64,000 bases of DNA from Methylophilaceae bacterium LSUCC0665. GTDB taxonomy: Bacteria > Pseudomonadota > Gammaproteobacteria > Burkholderiales > Methylophilaceae. Each line of letters begins with the position of its first letter. Position 1 is the first letter of the stretch. Shown piece by piece: positions 39,170 through 47,169 of the stretch. The DNA lies in contig CP103437.1 of NCBI GenBank assembly GCA_024919215.1, positions 930,001-994,000 of the forward strand, read 5' to 3'. Below the pieces are notes generated by a model. That model was given only the letters and a program-made list of their open reading frames with translations. It had not been told where the DNA came from and did no database searches. The translations under genes and the position numbers were made by a program.

Positions 39170-39583
39170 TTAATTAACCTTTGTAGCAAAAGTGACTTTA
39201 TTGAGACCAGAAAGTCTTGCTGCTTCCATAACATTTATTACAGATTGATGATTCGACATGGCATCAGCATTAATAATAACTGTAGGAAGATCGTTATTAG
39301 ATTTTAATTTTTGCAATTCCTCAAGAATGCCAGCAATCGTATTGTTATTAATTTGCACATCATTAATAAAGTATTGATTATCGCTTGTAATAACAATATC
39401 GACTTTATCAAGATCCTTTTCTTGAGGAATTGCCTCAGCAGTTGGAAGGTTGATTTTTAATTCACTAAATTTAGAGAATGTCGTACTTACCACAAGAAAT
39501 ATAATGATCACCAGTAAAACGTCAATCAGAGGGATAAAATTTATCTCCAACTCATCTTCTTGACTGCCTCTTCTGAAATTCAT
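39170..39583 (-). CDS. exbD: ExbD/TolR family proton-channel protein
   Basis: The 137-residue protein has one N-terminal membrane segment containing the essential aspartate (FIPLIDVLLVIIIFLVV) and a periplasmic domain with TIAGILEELQKL and VIINADAMSNHQSVINVMEAAR. With ExbB it forms the proton-driven motor that energises TonB or Tol complexes. The setting beside LPS genes, without tolA/tolB/pal, favours ExbD. The gene is 3 bases from exbB. Confidence 0.88.
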   Translation of the reverse strand: MNFRRGSQEDELEINFIPLIDVLLVIIIFLVVSTTFSKFSELKINLPTAEAIPQEKDLDKVDIVITSDNQYFINDVQINNNTIAGILEELQKLKSNNDLPTVIINADAMSNHQSVINVMEAARLSGLNKVTFATKVN

Positions 39584-39586
39584 TAG

Positions 39587-40192
39587 TTATTTTCCTTTAT
39601 GATGAATAATTTCCACTAAAGTAATAGCCTGTTGTTCCATTTCAACAATCAGTGATTCAACTTTATTTTTAAAAAATCTGTACATAATCATCGCCGGAAC
39701 TGCTACAACAATTCCTCCTGCAGTATTGTATAAAGCTATTGAAATACCTCTAGCAAAAACAGTAACATCAGCACCACTGCTTGTGAACGAGCTAAATAAT
39801 TCAACCATACCAATAATTGTCCCAAACAAACCAAGTAATGGCGCTATCGTTGCAATAGTTCCCAAAGTTGATAAGTATTTTTCTAATTTATGAAAAACTG
39901 CCCTTCCCGTTTCTTCGATTGATTCTTTTATAAGTCCTGGGGAGCTTGAAATATGATCAAGTGCCGTGGCAAATATTTCACCTAAGTAAGAATGTTCTCT
40001 AAGCAGATCGATAGATTTTTTATTGACGCCTTTTTGGTCAATTAATGACCTCACTTCATTTAATAAATTTTTTGGTGCAATTATTTCTGACCGTAACGCC
40101 CACAGTCTTTCAATAATAATTGCTAGAGCAAGAATTGAAGCAAAAATTAAAGGCCAAATTGGCCACCCAGCGCCTTGAATAATATCCCACAC
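39587..40192 (-). CDS. exbB: ExbB/TolQ/MotA family proton-channel protein
   Basis: This 201-residue protein has three membrane segments. The MotA/TolQ/ExbB core lies at about residues 95-185, with LGTIATIAPLLGLFGTIIGMVELF and the conserved threonine-containing segment ISIALYNTAGGIVVAVPAMIMYRFF. It is the partner of the ExbD gene that follows. No tonB is nearby. The pair lies between lolCD and msbA, as in many Betaproteobacteria. Confidence 0.9.
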   Translation of the reverse strand: MWDIIQGAGWPIWPLIFASILALAIIIERLWALRSEIIAPKNLLNEVRSLIDQKGVNKKSIDLLREHSYLGEIFATALDHISSSPGLIKESIEETGRAVFHKLEKYLSTLGTIATIAPLLGLFGTIIGMVELFSSFTSSGADVTVFARGISIALYNTAGGIVVAVPAMIMYRFFKNKVESLIVEMEQQAITLVEIIHHKGK

Positions 40193-40233
40193 TCTACAAC
40201 TCCTTAATAAGCATTAATGATTCAAAAAGAATA

Positions 40234-40899
40234 TTAACATTTTTTCAATTTTCCATCGACAAACTCAAGTTTGTTTTTAAATTTTTTTAACACAGATAAA
40301 TCATGAGTCACCATTATTAATGAAATCGATTTTTCTTTAGCCATCTTGATTAGTAAATCTATTACTATCTTAGAATTTTTTTTATCTAAATTTCCCGTTG
40401 GTTCATCTGCAAATATAATTTTTGGATCGTGAACCACAGCTCTACACACAGCAACTCTCTGCCTCTCGCCACCAGATAATTGGTTGGGAAAATGATGTAA
40501 TCTCTCACTTAAACCTACCTGGGAAATTAAACTTTTTGCTTTTATTGAAGCTTTGTCGTCGTCATGGCCATTAAGCAATAAAGGTAACTTAATATTTTCC
40601 AAAACATTAAAATCATTTAATAAATGATGAAACTGATATATGAATCCAAATTCTTTTCTTCTGATATTTGTCACCTGGGAAGAACTTAAAGACTTTAAAC
40701 TTTTTCCAAGAACATTAACATCCCCCTGATCAAATGTATCCAGTCCGGCAATGATTTGCATAAAAGTTGTTTTACCTGACCCAGATACACCAATTATGAC
40801 AGTCGATTCATTGATTTCAACTGATAATCGATTAAAAAGAGGCTTTTCCAACGATGGAAATCTTTTTATTAAATTTTTAATCTCAATAACATTACTCAT
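40234..40899 (-). CDS. lolD: Lipoprotein-releasing ABC transporter ATPase LolD
   Basis: LolD (221 residues) powers extraction of lipoproteins from the inner membrane. Walker A is GVSGSGKTTFMQIIAG, the signature LSGGERQRVAVCRAVVHDP, Walker B IIFADEPTGNLD, and the H-loop MVTHD. The LolD-type FIYQFHHLLNDFNVLENIKLPLL segment (in two parts near residue 87) supports the assignment. It overlaps lolC by 8 bases. Confidence 0.94.
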   Translation of the reverse strand: MSNVIEIKNLIKRFPSLEKPLFNRLSVEINESTVIIGVSGSGKTTFMQIIAGLDTFDQGDVNVLGKSLKSLSSSQVTNIRRKEFGFIYQFHHLLNDFNVLENIKLPLLLNGHDDDKASIKAKSLISQVGLSERLHHFPNQLSGGERQRVAVCRAVVHDPKIIFADEPTGNLDKKNSKIVIDLLIKMAKEKSISLIMVTHDLSVLKKFKNKLEFVDGKLKKC

Positions 40900-42154
40900 T
40901 TTTTAAAATTTCACCAGGATTTAATTTTGCTGCCATTTGGCTCGGATAAATGGTAGCAATAAGCGATAAAGCAATTGATATCAGTATGACAAAAAATATA
41001 TCCATAGGAATAATTATTGAGGGAAGCTCGTTGATGTAATAAATATCTTTTGACAAAAATTGAATATTAAATAGGCTTTCAATGAATGGAACAATAATAT
41101 TGATATTAGACGCAATCAAAACTCCAAGTGCCAATCCTAATAAAGACCCTATAAAGCCAATAATAAATCCTTGAAATACAAAAATTCTTATAATTTGAAA
41201 TTTTGAAAATCCAATAGTCATCAAAATTGCTATATCTTTTTTCCTATCCTGCACACTCATAGCTAATGATGCCACTAAATTAAAAGCAGCAACTGCGATA
41301 ATTAAAGTTAAAATTATAGCCATCACTCTTTTTTCCATCTGAATTGCACTAAAAAAATTTTTATTTTTATTTGTCCAGTTGCTAATAAATGAATTGATAT
41401 TTAAATCCATTAGGATTGTTTTGATATTTGTTTCAACATTTAAGGTTTCGTTAGAGTCTGTTAATTGAATTTGCATTGCAGAAAATTTTGTTTGTTGGTT
41501 TTTAAAGAAAATTTTCTGAGCATCTTGATAATCTATTAGCGCCAAGCTGCTATCGAACTCATAAATGCCAGCATCAAAAATTCCAACAATATTAAATTTT
41601 TTTATTGTTGGATAATTACCAATTGGACTAAAATTGAGCTTCGGAATCAATAATGAAACATCATCGCCAATATCAACATTTAATAATCTTGCAAGATCAA
41701 CGCCAATAATTATTTCAAATGACTTGTTTGAAAATTTTTTAGAGCCTTTAATTACCTTATTTAGAAGCTGATTAACATTATTTTCGTGCTGAGGATCGAT
41801 TCCTTTTACGAGGACTCCCCTATTAATTGATCCGCTCGATAAAAGACCCTCTCCTGAAACATAGGGTGAAACCGCTTTAACATGTTTCAAATCAATAATT
41901 TTATTTATTAATTGATTAATTTCATCTTGATCATCTAGGCCACCGGTTATTTCAATATGAGATGTAGCATCAAGGATTCTTTTCTTCAATTCAAAATGAA
42001 ATCCGTTCATAACTGACATCACAACAATTAGTGCCATAACTCCAATAGATATTCCCAAAATACTTGAAAAACCAATAAAAGATAAAAAACGGTTGTTACT
42101 ACCATTGATTAAAATTTTGCGGGATACCCAAAAATCTAAAAATAAAGATTTCAT
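40892..42154 (-). CDS. lolC: Lipoprotein-releasing permease LolC/LolE
   Basis: This 420-residue inner-membrane permease has one N-terminal and three C-terminal membrane segments around a large periplasmic domain. The start region LFLDFWVSRKILINGSNNRFLSFIGFSSILGISIGVMALIVVMSVMNGF (in the first 55 residues) and VKAVSPYVSGEGLL are family features. FtsX-like repeats with KKDIAILMTIGFSKFQIIRIF are in the C-terminal half. A single LolC/E gene is present, so it may act as the LolF-type homodimer used by bacteria with one such permease. It diverges from ribE. Confidence 0.92.
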   Translation of the reverse strand: MKSLFLDFWVSRKILINGSNNRFLSFIGFSSILGISIGVMALIVVMSVMNGFHFELKKRILDATSHIEITGGLDDQDEINQLINKIIDLKHVKAVSPYVSGEGLLSSGSINRGVLVKGIDPQHENNVNQLLNKVIKGSKKFSNKSFEIIIGVDLARLLNVDIGDDVSLLIPKLNFSPIGNYPTIKKFNIVGIFDAGIYEFDSSLALIDYQDAQKIFFKNQQTKFSAMQIQLTDSNETLNVETNIKTILMDLNINSFISNWTNKNKNFFSAIQMEKRVMAIILTLIIAVAAFNLVASLAMSVQDRKKDIAILMTIGFSKFQIIRIFVFQGFIIGFIGSLLGLALGVLIASNINIIVPFIESLFNIQFLSKDIYYINELPSIIIPMDIFFVILISIALSLIATIYPSQMAAKLNPGEILKNE

Positions 42155-42192
42155 ATGAAAAAAATCATTTGTTAAATGAAGATGTGTTGATC

Positions 42193-42201
42193 TGTTAGAA
42201 T
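42193..42201 (+). promoter_or_regulatory. Extended -10 promoter of ribE, placed for a leaderless mRNA
   Basis: TG-T-TAGAAT (42193-42201) is an extended -10 element ending 6 bases before the ribE ATG. A start 7 bases after the box falls on the A of the ATG. No FMN riboswitch can fit in the 53-base spacer. Confidence 0.5.
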
Positions 42202-42207
42202 TATGGC

Positions 42208-42777
42208 ATGTTTACAGGGATTATTAAAACAATTGGTAAGATCATAAGTATCACAGAAATTGATACTGACATTCAATTGACAATTGAATATAACGGAACA
42301 TTTAATGCCGATCTTGGCGATAGCATTTGTGTTAATGGCGCATGTCTTACAATAATAAATTTAACTCATAATACCTTTGATTTTTATTTATCTCAGGAGA
42401 CACTTTCAAAAGTTGTCCCATTTTATTTGAATCAAGAAGTTAATTTGGAAGAATCATTAAAAATTGGTGATAAAGTCGGTGGCCATTTCGTTTTTGGCCA
42501 TATTGATTCAAAAGCAATATTAAAAGATATAAAAAAAGCATCAGATTCACAAATTTGGGTTATGGAGATACCAAGTCAATTTCAAAAATTTATAGCCCCA
42601 AAAGGATCGGTGGCAATCAATGGAGTTAGTCTTACGGTAAACGGTGTTGATAAAAATAATTTTTTCCTCAACCTTATTCCACATACAATAGAGAACACCA
42701 CTTTTAAGACTAATAAAATAAATGATCAATTTAATTTTGAAATTGATATGCTTGCACGCTATGCGTTAAATGGTTAA
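42208..42777 (+). CDS. ribE: Riboflavin synthase alpha chain
   Basis: This 189-residue riboflavin synthase dismutates two lumazines into riboflavin. The two internal repeats each begin with a family motif: MFTGIIKTIGKI at the N-terminus and GHFVFGHIDSKA near residue 97. GDSICVNGACLTI and GSVAINGVSLTVNGV are the paired active-site segments. The canonical MFTGI start fixes the ATG at 42208, and no ribosome-binding site precedes it. ribB follows after 8 bases. Confidence 0.95.
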   Translation: MFTGIIKTIGKIISITEIDTDIQLTIEYNGTFNADLGDSICVNGACLTIINLTHNTFDFYLSQETLSKVVPFYLNQEVNLEESLKIGDKVGGHFVFGHIDSKAILKDIKKASDSQIWVMEIPSQFQKFIAPKGSVAINGVSLTVNGVDKNNFFLNLIPHTIENTTFKTNKINDQFNFEIDMLARYALNG

Positions 42778-42785
42778 TTTAATTT

Positions 42786-43862
42786 ATGTTAGATAATATT
42801 GAATCAATAATTGAAGACCTTAAGCTAGGCAAAATGGTTGTCCTGGTTGATGATGAAGATCGGGAAAATGAAGGTGATCTTTTTATTCCAGCAGATAATG
42901 TGTCACCTGAAATTATCAATTTTATGGCCAAATTTGGAAGAGGCCTAATTTGTCTAACGCTTACTGAAGAAAAAGCTCGCCAGCTTAATCTTCCCTTAAT
43001 GGTTCAAGAGAATGAAGCAAAGCTAGGAACTAACTTTACGGTTTCTATAGAGGCTGCCGATGGAGTAACCACTGGCATTTCAGCTAGTGATCGATCAACC
43101 ACTGTTAAAGCCGCCATTCATCCGAATGCAACAAAAAATAGTATCGTTCGACCTGGTCATATCTTTCCATTAATATCTCATTCAGGCGGTGTTCTATATC
43201 GAGCAGGTCATACAGAGGCAGGCTGTGATTTATCACAAATTGCTGGATTTCAACCCTATGGGGTTATTTGTGAAATTCTCAATGATGATGGATCAATGGC
43301 GCGACTAGATGATTTAAAAGGTTTTGCAAAAAAACATCATTTAAAAATTGGCTCGATTGCTGATCTCATTGAATATAGAAGAAAAAAAGAAAAACTTATT
43401 CTAAGAACTGAAGAAAATGTTGTTTCAACAACATTTGGAGAATTTAAACTTATTACTTACAAAGATGTAATTTCTAACAGCATTCATTTAGCTTTTGTGA
43501 AAGGAGCAATTGATTCCAACGATGATGTGATGGTTAGAGTTCATGAGCCACTAACTATCCTCGACTTTATTGTAAAAGATGATAAACATTCATGGACACC
43601 CAATGAAGCTTTTGAAAAAATATCGAATGAAAAGAATGGTGTCATGTTATTTCTAAATTATGGTGCTTCAGCAAATCTGAAGAAAATTGGTGATCTAGAT
43701 CAACAGCCAAAAAATAAAGAAAATGATCTTCGGAATTATGGAATAGGCTCTCAAATATTAGTTGATCTTGGTGTAAAAAATATGAAATTATTAGCATCAC
43801 CTAGAAAAATGCCTAGCATGATGGGTTTTGGTTTAGAGGTAAAAGAATTTATAGAAAAATAA
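42786..43862 (+). CDS. ribB: DHBP synthase RibB with a degenerate RibA-like domain (RibBX-type)
   Basis: The protein is 358 residues. Residues 1-200 are a complete 3,4-dihydroxy-2-butanone-4-phosphate synthase with the acidic motif DDEDRENEGD (22-31), the SDRSTTV loop and the GHTEAGCDL segment. Residues 205-358 align with GTP cyclohydrolase II, but the zinc cysteines are gone: the usual HSEC region reads RVHEPL (251-256) and the RCDCG region reads DDKHSW (265-270). Only the butanone-phosphate activity is expected. Such RibB fusions with an inactive second domain are known in Proteobacteria, where a separate RibA supplies cyclohydrolase II; none is in this window. Confidence 0.9.
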   Translation: MLDNIESIIEDLKLGKMVVLVDDEDRENEGDLFIPADNVSPEIINFMAKFGRGLICLTLTEEKARQLNLPLMVQENEAKLGTNFTVSIEAADGVTTGISASDRSTTVKAAIHPNATKNSIVRPGHIFPLISHSGGVLYRAGHTEAGCDLSQIAGFQPYGVICEILNDDGSMARLDDLKGFAKKHHLKIGSIADLIEYRRKKEKLILRTEENVVSTTFGEFKLITYKDVISNSIHLAFVKGAIDSNDDVMVRVHEPLTILDFIVKDDKHSWTPNEAFEKISNEKNGVMLFLNYGASANLKKIGDLDQQPKNKENDLRNYGIGSQILVDLGVKNMKLLASPRKMPSMMGFGLEVKEFIEK

Positions 43863-43958
43863 AATTGTGTTATTATTCAATGCGTTGAAAAACACTTATA
43901 AAAAATTTAAATTCAACCTTGGTTTCCTAAAACCTTTCCCCTCCCTTTTTTTTAAATC

Positions 43959-44444
43959 ATGACGCAATTTAATACCTATGATCTGAAAGAAATTATTGAA
44001 AAAAAAGGGTCAGTACTTGCATTTGATTTAGGCATAAAAAAAATTGGTGTAGCAGTCGGTAATAACGTTCTTAAAACTTCAAGAAACTTGATTACTTTTT
44101 ACTCAAAAAATAAAACTCAACGAATAGAAAAAATCAAACAACTTGTCAATGAATGGCAGCCAGTATACCTAGTTCTTGGACTCCCTTTAAATCAGGATTT
44201 AAGTGCTAATGATACAACAAAGTTTTGTATAAATACTGCAAAAGATATCGAAAAAAATATTAACCTACCCATCTTTTTTGTGAATGAAAACTTCAGCTCA
44301 ACGTCTGCAGAGGAGTTTATTAAAGATTTAGGCAATAAAAAACAAAAAAATAATAACGCTCTTGTTGATCAAGTTGCTGCAAACATAATATTGCAATCAC
44401 ACTTTAATGAAGTTGAGAAACAAATGAGGTCTTTAGATGCATAA
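43959..44444 (+). CDS. ruvX: RuvX/YqgF family RNase H-like protein
   Basis: The 161-residue protein has an RNase H fold. The first catalytic aspartate is in [17 protein letters not shown], the YqgF segment [10 protein letters not shown] follows, and the C-terminal acidic motif includes [14 protein letters not shown] and DQVAANIIL. It is called a putative Holliday-junction resolvase and is also linked to 16S rRNA 5' maturation (YqgF). It overlaps pyrB by 8 bases. The 96-base gap before it has no ribosome-binding site but a pyrimidine-rich tract. Confidence 0.88.
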   Translation: MTQFNTYDLKEIIEKKGSVLAFDLGIKKIGVAVGNNVLKTSRNLITFYSKNKTQRIEKIKQLVNEWQPVYLVLGLPLNQDLSANDTTKFCINTAKDIEKNINLPIFFVNENFSSTSAEEFIKDLGNKKQKNNNALVDQVAANIILQSHFNEVEKQMRSLDA

Positions 44445-45384
44445 TATTCAATTAAAAAATGGACAACTTCAACATTTATTGTGTATTGAAGGTCTCTCTA
44501 GACAGATTATTGACGAAATTTTTGTTCGAGCTGATTCCTTTTTGGATCTTAAAAATAACAATGTCAAAAAAACTGATTTATTAAGTGGCAAAACGATTTG
44601 TAACTTATTTTTTGAAAATAGTACTAGAACTAGAACTACATTTGAAATTGCTGCAAAAAAACTTTCTGCAGATGTTATTAATCTTAATGTAAGCACTTCA
44701 TCTCAATCTAAAGGTGAGTCTGTTCTTGATACGATAAATAATTTAATAGCAATGCATGCTGACATGTTTGTCATCCGACATAACCAATCAGGTGCTGCGC
44801 ATTTCATAGCAAAAAATATCGATCAAAACATCAAAGTTGTTAATGCTGGTGATGGTTATCACTCACATCCAACCCAAGGATTACTTGATGCTTTTACAAT
44901 CAGACATTATAAAAAAGATTTTAAAAACTTAAAAATTGCAATTATTGGAGATATTAAGCATTCCAGAGTTGCTCGATCTGAAATTAATGCACTGAATATT
45001 CTAGGTGTTCCAGAAATAAGGGTTATTGCGCCACAGACATTAATGCCGTTTGGTGTTAAAGATCTTGGGGTAATCCCTTTTGATAATCTTGACCACGGGG
45101 TAAAAGATGTAGACGTGATAATGATGCTTCGTTTACAAAAAGAGAGAATGGATAGTGCTTTAATTCCGAGCCAAGAGGAATATTTCAAAACATATGGTTT
45201 AACATCAAAAAGAGTGGAGTTGGCTAATCCAGATTGTATTATTATGCACCCAGGGCCAATGAATCGAGGGGTTGAAATTGAATCCTCAGTAGCAGACTCA
45301 AATAAGGCTGTTATTCTTCCTCAAGTCAGCTTTGGAATTGCAATTAGAATGGCTGTTATGTCTTTATTGATGGAGAAAAAATGA
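44437..45384 (+). CDS. pyrB: Aspartate carbamoyltransferase catalytic subunit
   Basis: PyrB (315 residues) condenses carbamoyl phosphate with aspartate in pyrimidine synthesis. The carbamoyl-phosphate motif is [13 protein letters not shown], the segment [16 protein letters not shown] carries the active-site histidine, and [12 protein letters not shown] is near the C-terminus. No regulatory subunit pyrI is present. Instead the next gene, overlapping by 4 bases, encodes an inactive dihydroorotase homologue, as in the dodecameric PyrB-PyrC' complex of Pseudomonas. No pyrR precedes it. Confidence 0.95.
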   Translation: MHNIQLKNGQLQHLLCIEGLSRQIIDEIFVRADSFLDLKNNNVKKTDLLSGKTICNLFFENSTRTRTTFEIAAKKLSADVINLNVSTSSQSKGESVLDTINNLIAMHADMFVIRHNQSGAAHFIAKNIDQNIKVVNAGDGYHSHPTQGLLDAFTIRHYKKDFKNLKIAIIGDIKHSRVARSEINALNILGVPEIRVIAPQTLMPFGVKDLGVIPFDNLDHGVKDVDVIMMLRLQKERMDSALIPSQEEYFKTYGLTSKRVELANPDCIIMHPGPMNRGVEIESSVADSNKAVILPQVSFGIAIRMAVMSLLMEKK

Positions 45385-46655
45385 AATACCTTATCAAGAA
45401 TATAAATGTTTTTGATTCTAATAGTGAAATACAAACTAATCAAAGTATTTATATCGGTAAAGGAAAAATTGAAAATTTATCACGCAATGAAAAAAATATT
45501 GATAAAAAATGTCAAATTATCGATGGTACTAATAAATTATTAATCCCGGTAATAACAGATCTTTATTCCAATCTTAAAACTCCCGGTGAGGAGCATAGAT
45601 CAATATTAGATCAAGAGATATCGGCAGCAATTGCAGGAGGGATTACTAATGTTTGCTGCCTACCATCGACAGATCCAGTCCTTGATGAACCCAGTCTAAT
45701 AAAGGATCTTATATCTAAAGCAAATAAAATCTTTCCAATCAATATCAAACCATATGCAGCTATAACAAAAAATTTAGCCGGAAATCAGCTATCTGAAATG
45801 AAAGAATTATTTGATGCTGGTGCTATTGGATTTTCACAAGCTGAGCAACCAATTGTAGATACCAAGGTTCTCTTGAGCGCTTTTGAATATGCAAAAACTT
45901 TTGGGTTTACTCTTTTCTTGCGTCCAACAGAAAATTACTTATCGAAAAATACTTATGCAAACGAAAGTTCAATTGCGACTAGACTTGGTTTAAAAGGACT
46001 GAATAGAAATTCAGAAATAATTGAAATTTTAAAATATCTTGCCTTATCAAAAGATATTGGTACAAAAATTCATTTATCCAAAATTTCCTGTAAAGAGTCG
46101 CTAGATATTATTGAAAAGGCAAAAAATGAAAATATAAATGTGACATGTGATGTATCTATTAATCAACTTTTGTTTAGTGAGCAAGATATTGATGGGTATA
46201 ACACCAATTATCATCTTACCCCCCCGCTAAGATCAAAGATTGATCAAGAGGAAATTTTTAATAGTATTAAAAATGATGTTATTGATGCTATTTCATCCGA
46301 CCACTGTCCGGTGGATTTAGATAAAAAAATGCTTCCGTTTGAAGAATCAGAGCCTGGAGCATCATCCTTTGAAACTTTCCTGCCGTTGGTATTTAAAGTT
46401 GCGCAGGATCATCAAATTAATATTACGAAACTGCTTTCAAAAATTAGTTTAGAGCCATATAAAATTTTAAATAATAAAAAATATGACCTAAATACATGTA
46501 CTAATATAGATTTTTGCTTGTATGACGAATCATTAAGCTGGATACCATCGCAAAGCTCAATGAAAACGTCAGGAAAAAATATCCCATTTGAATATGAACT
46601 CCGAGGAAGAGTAAGTCATACATTTGTGGATGGAAAAAAAATCTATGAACTTTAA
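45381..46655 (+). CDS. Dihydroorotase-like protein PyrC' (probably inactive)
   Basis: The protein is 424 residues, class I dihydroorotase fold. The metal-binding DxHxH signature is lost: where active enzymes have DLHVHLREPG this one has [10 protein letters not shown] (60-69), so both histidines and the substrate-binding arginine are replaced. The usual PHH segment is INQ (DVSINQLL). DHCP and the later PFEESEPG are kept. This pattern is that of PyrC'/PyrX, a structural partner required for PyrB assembly. A functional PyrC must exist elsewhere. It overlaps pyrB by 4 bases. Confidence 0.9.
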   Translation: MKYLIKNINVFDSNSEIQTNQSIYIGKGKIENLSRNEKNIDKKCQIIDGTNKLLIPVITDLYSNLKTPGEEHRSILDQEISAAIAGGITNVCCLPSTDPVLDEPSLIKDLISKANKIFPINIKPYAAITKNLAGNQLSEMKELFDAGAIGFSQAEQPIVDTKVLLSAFEYAKTFGFTLFLRPTENYLSKNTYANESSIATRLGLKGLNRNSEIIEILKYLALSKDIGTKIHLSKISCKESLDIIEKAKNENINVTCDVSINQLLFSEQDIDGYNTNYHLTPPLRSKIDQEEIFNSIKNDVIDAISSDHCPVDLDKKMLPFEESEPGASSFETFLPLVFKVAQDHQINITKLLSKISLEPYKILNNKKYDLNTCTNIDFCLYDESLSWIPSQSSMKTSGKNIPFEYELRGRVSHTFVDGKKIYEL

Positions 46656-46673
46656 ATTGTAATTACAAAGCAC

Positions 46674-46701
46674 TTGCAACATTAAATAGAAGCAATATAA
46701 T
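46674..46701 (+). promoter_or_regulatory. Promoter of the KPAAK-repeat gene
   Basis: TTGCAA at 46674-46679 and a perfect TATAAT at 46696-46701 are separated by 16 bases. Transcription would start near 46708, giving a leader of about 37 bases with AGGGAG (46729-46734) 10 bases before the ATG, one of the clearer Shine-Dalgarno sites in the window. A decoy ATG at 46738 opens an out-of-frame 8-codon ORF. Confidence 0.7.
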
Positions 46702-46744
46702 TACCATTCTTAGATAAATGTTATTTATAGGGAGTAAATGAGAT

Positions 46745-47107
46745 ATGTTAGAAAAGTTAATTAATGCATTATTAGGAAAAGATACTAAGTCAGAACCTAA
46801 GAAACCGGCAGCTAGAAAACCGGCAGCTAAGAAACCAGCAGCTAAGAAACCAGCAGCTAAGAAACCAGCAGCTAAGAAACCAGCAGCTAAGAAACCAGCA
46901 GCTAGAAAACCAGCAGCTAGAAAACCAGCAGCTAAGAAACCAGCAGCTAGAAAACCAGCAGCTAGAAAACCAGCAGCTAGAAAACCAGCAGCTAGAAAAC
47001 CAGCAGCTAAGAAACCGGCAGCTAAGAAACCGGCAGCTAAGAAACCGGCAGCTAAGAAACCAGCAGCTAAGAAACCGGCAGCTAAGAAACCAGCAGCTAG
47101 AAAATAA
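46745..47107 (+). CDS. Histone H1-like lysine/alanine/proline repeat protein
   Basis: The 120-residue protein has a short N-terminal helix-like part ([19 protein letters not shown]) and then 20 perfect pentapeptides KPAA[K/R] plus a final K. Twelve units end in K and eight in R (units 1, 7, 8, 10-13 and 20). It has no hydrophobic core and is very basic, like the C-terminal tails of histone H1 and bacterial H1-like proteins (AlgP, BpH1, HctB). DNA or RNA compaction is therefore the likely role. The N-terminal 19 residues match no family I recognise. It is a one-gene unit with its own promoter and terminator. Locally its base composition is far richer in G+C than its neighbours. Confidence 0.8.
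   Translation: MLEKLINALLGKDTKSEPKKPAARKPAAKKPAAKKPAAKKPAAKKPAAKKPAARKPAARKPAAKKPAARKPAARKPAARKPAARKPAAKKPAAKKPAAKKPAAKKPAAKKPAAKKPAARK
46802..47101 (+). repeat. Coding minisatellite, 20 x 15 bp
   Basis: There are twenty uninterrupted 15-base units of the form AAA-CC(A/G)-GCA-GCT-(AAG/AGA). Only two codons vary: proline is CCG in units 1, 2, 15-17 and 19 and CCA elsewhere, and the last codon is AAG (12) or AGA (8). The GCA-GCT pair is invariant in all units, which indicates recent expansion by slippage or unequal recombination. Confidence 0.97.
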
Positions 47108-47130
47108 TAAAAATAAACATATCTCTATTA

Positions 47131-47160
47131 AAAACCAAGCAAATGCTTGGTTTTTTTTTA
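47131..47160 (+). terminator. Intrinsic terminator after the KPAAK-repeat gene
   Basis: A stem AAAACCAAGCA (47131-47141) pairs with TGCTTGGTTTT (47144-47154), followed by a run of T to 47159. The last T and A of this element form the beginning of the TATAAT box of the next gene. Confidence 0.88.
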
Positions 47161-47164
47161 TAAT
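47159..47164 (+). promoter_or_regulatory. -10 box of yggS, overlapping the upstream terminator
   Basis: A perfect TATAAT ends 5 bases before the yggS ATG (47170). It starts on the final T of the terminator U-tract. No -35 is seen, and there is no room for a Shine-Dalgarno site, so a leaderless transcript or read-through translation is implied. Confidence 0.5.
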
Positions 47165-47169
47165 TACAT

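Noticed and set aside
42155-42207. Possible FMN riboswitch before the riboflavin genes
   Set aside because: The divergent spacer is only 53 bases, has no conserved FMN-element motifs and contains an extended -10 box next to the ATG.
46738-46764. Eight-codon ORF starting at an ATG just before the repeat gene
   Set aside because: The ATG is only 3 bases from the AGGGAG site, too close for good initiation; the frame ends at once and has no special composition.
46802-47101. Direct repeats at regular spacing, CRISPR-like at first sight
   Set aside because: The 15-base units are contiguous with no spacers, keep one reading frame and encode KPAA[K/R]; they are a coding minisatellite.
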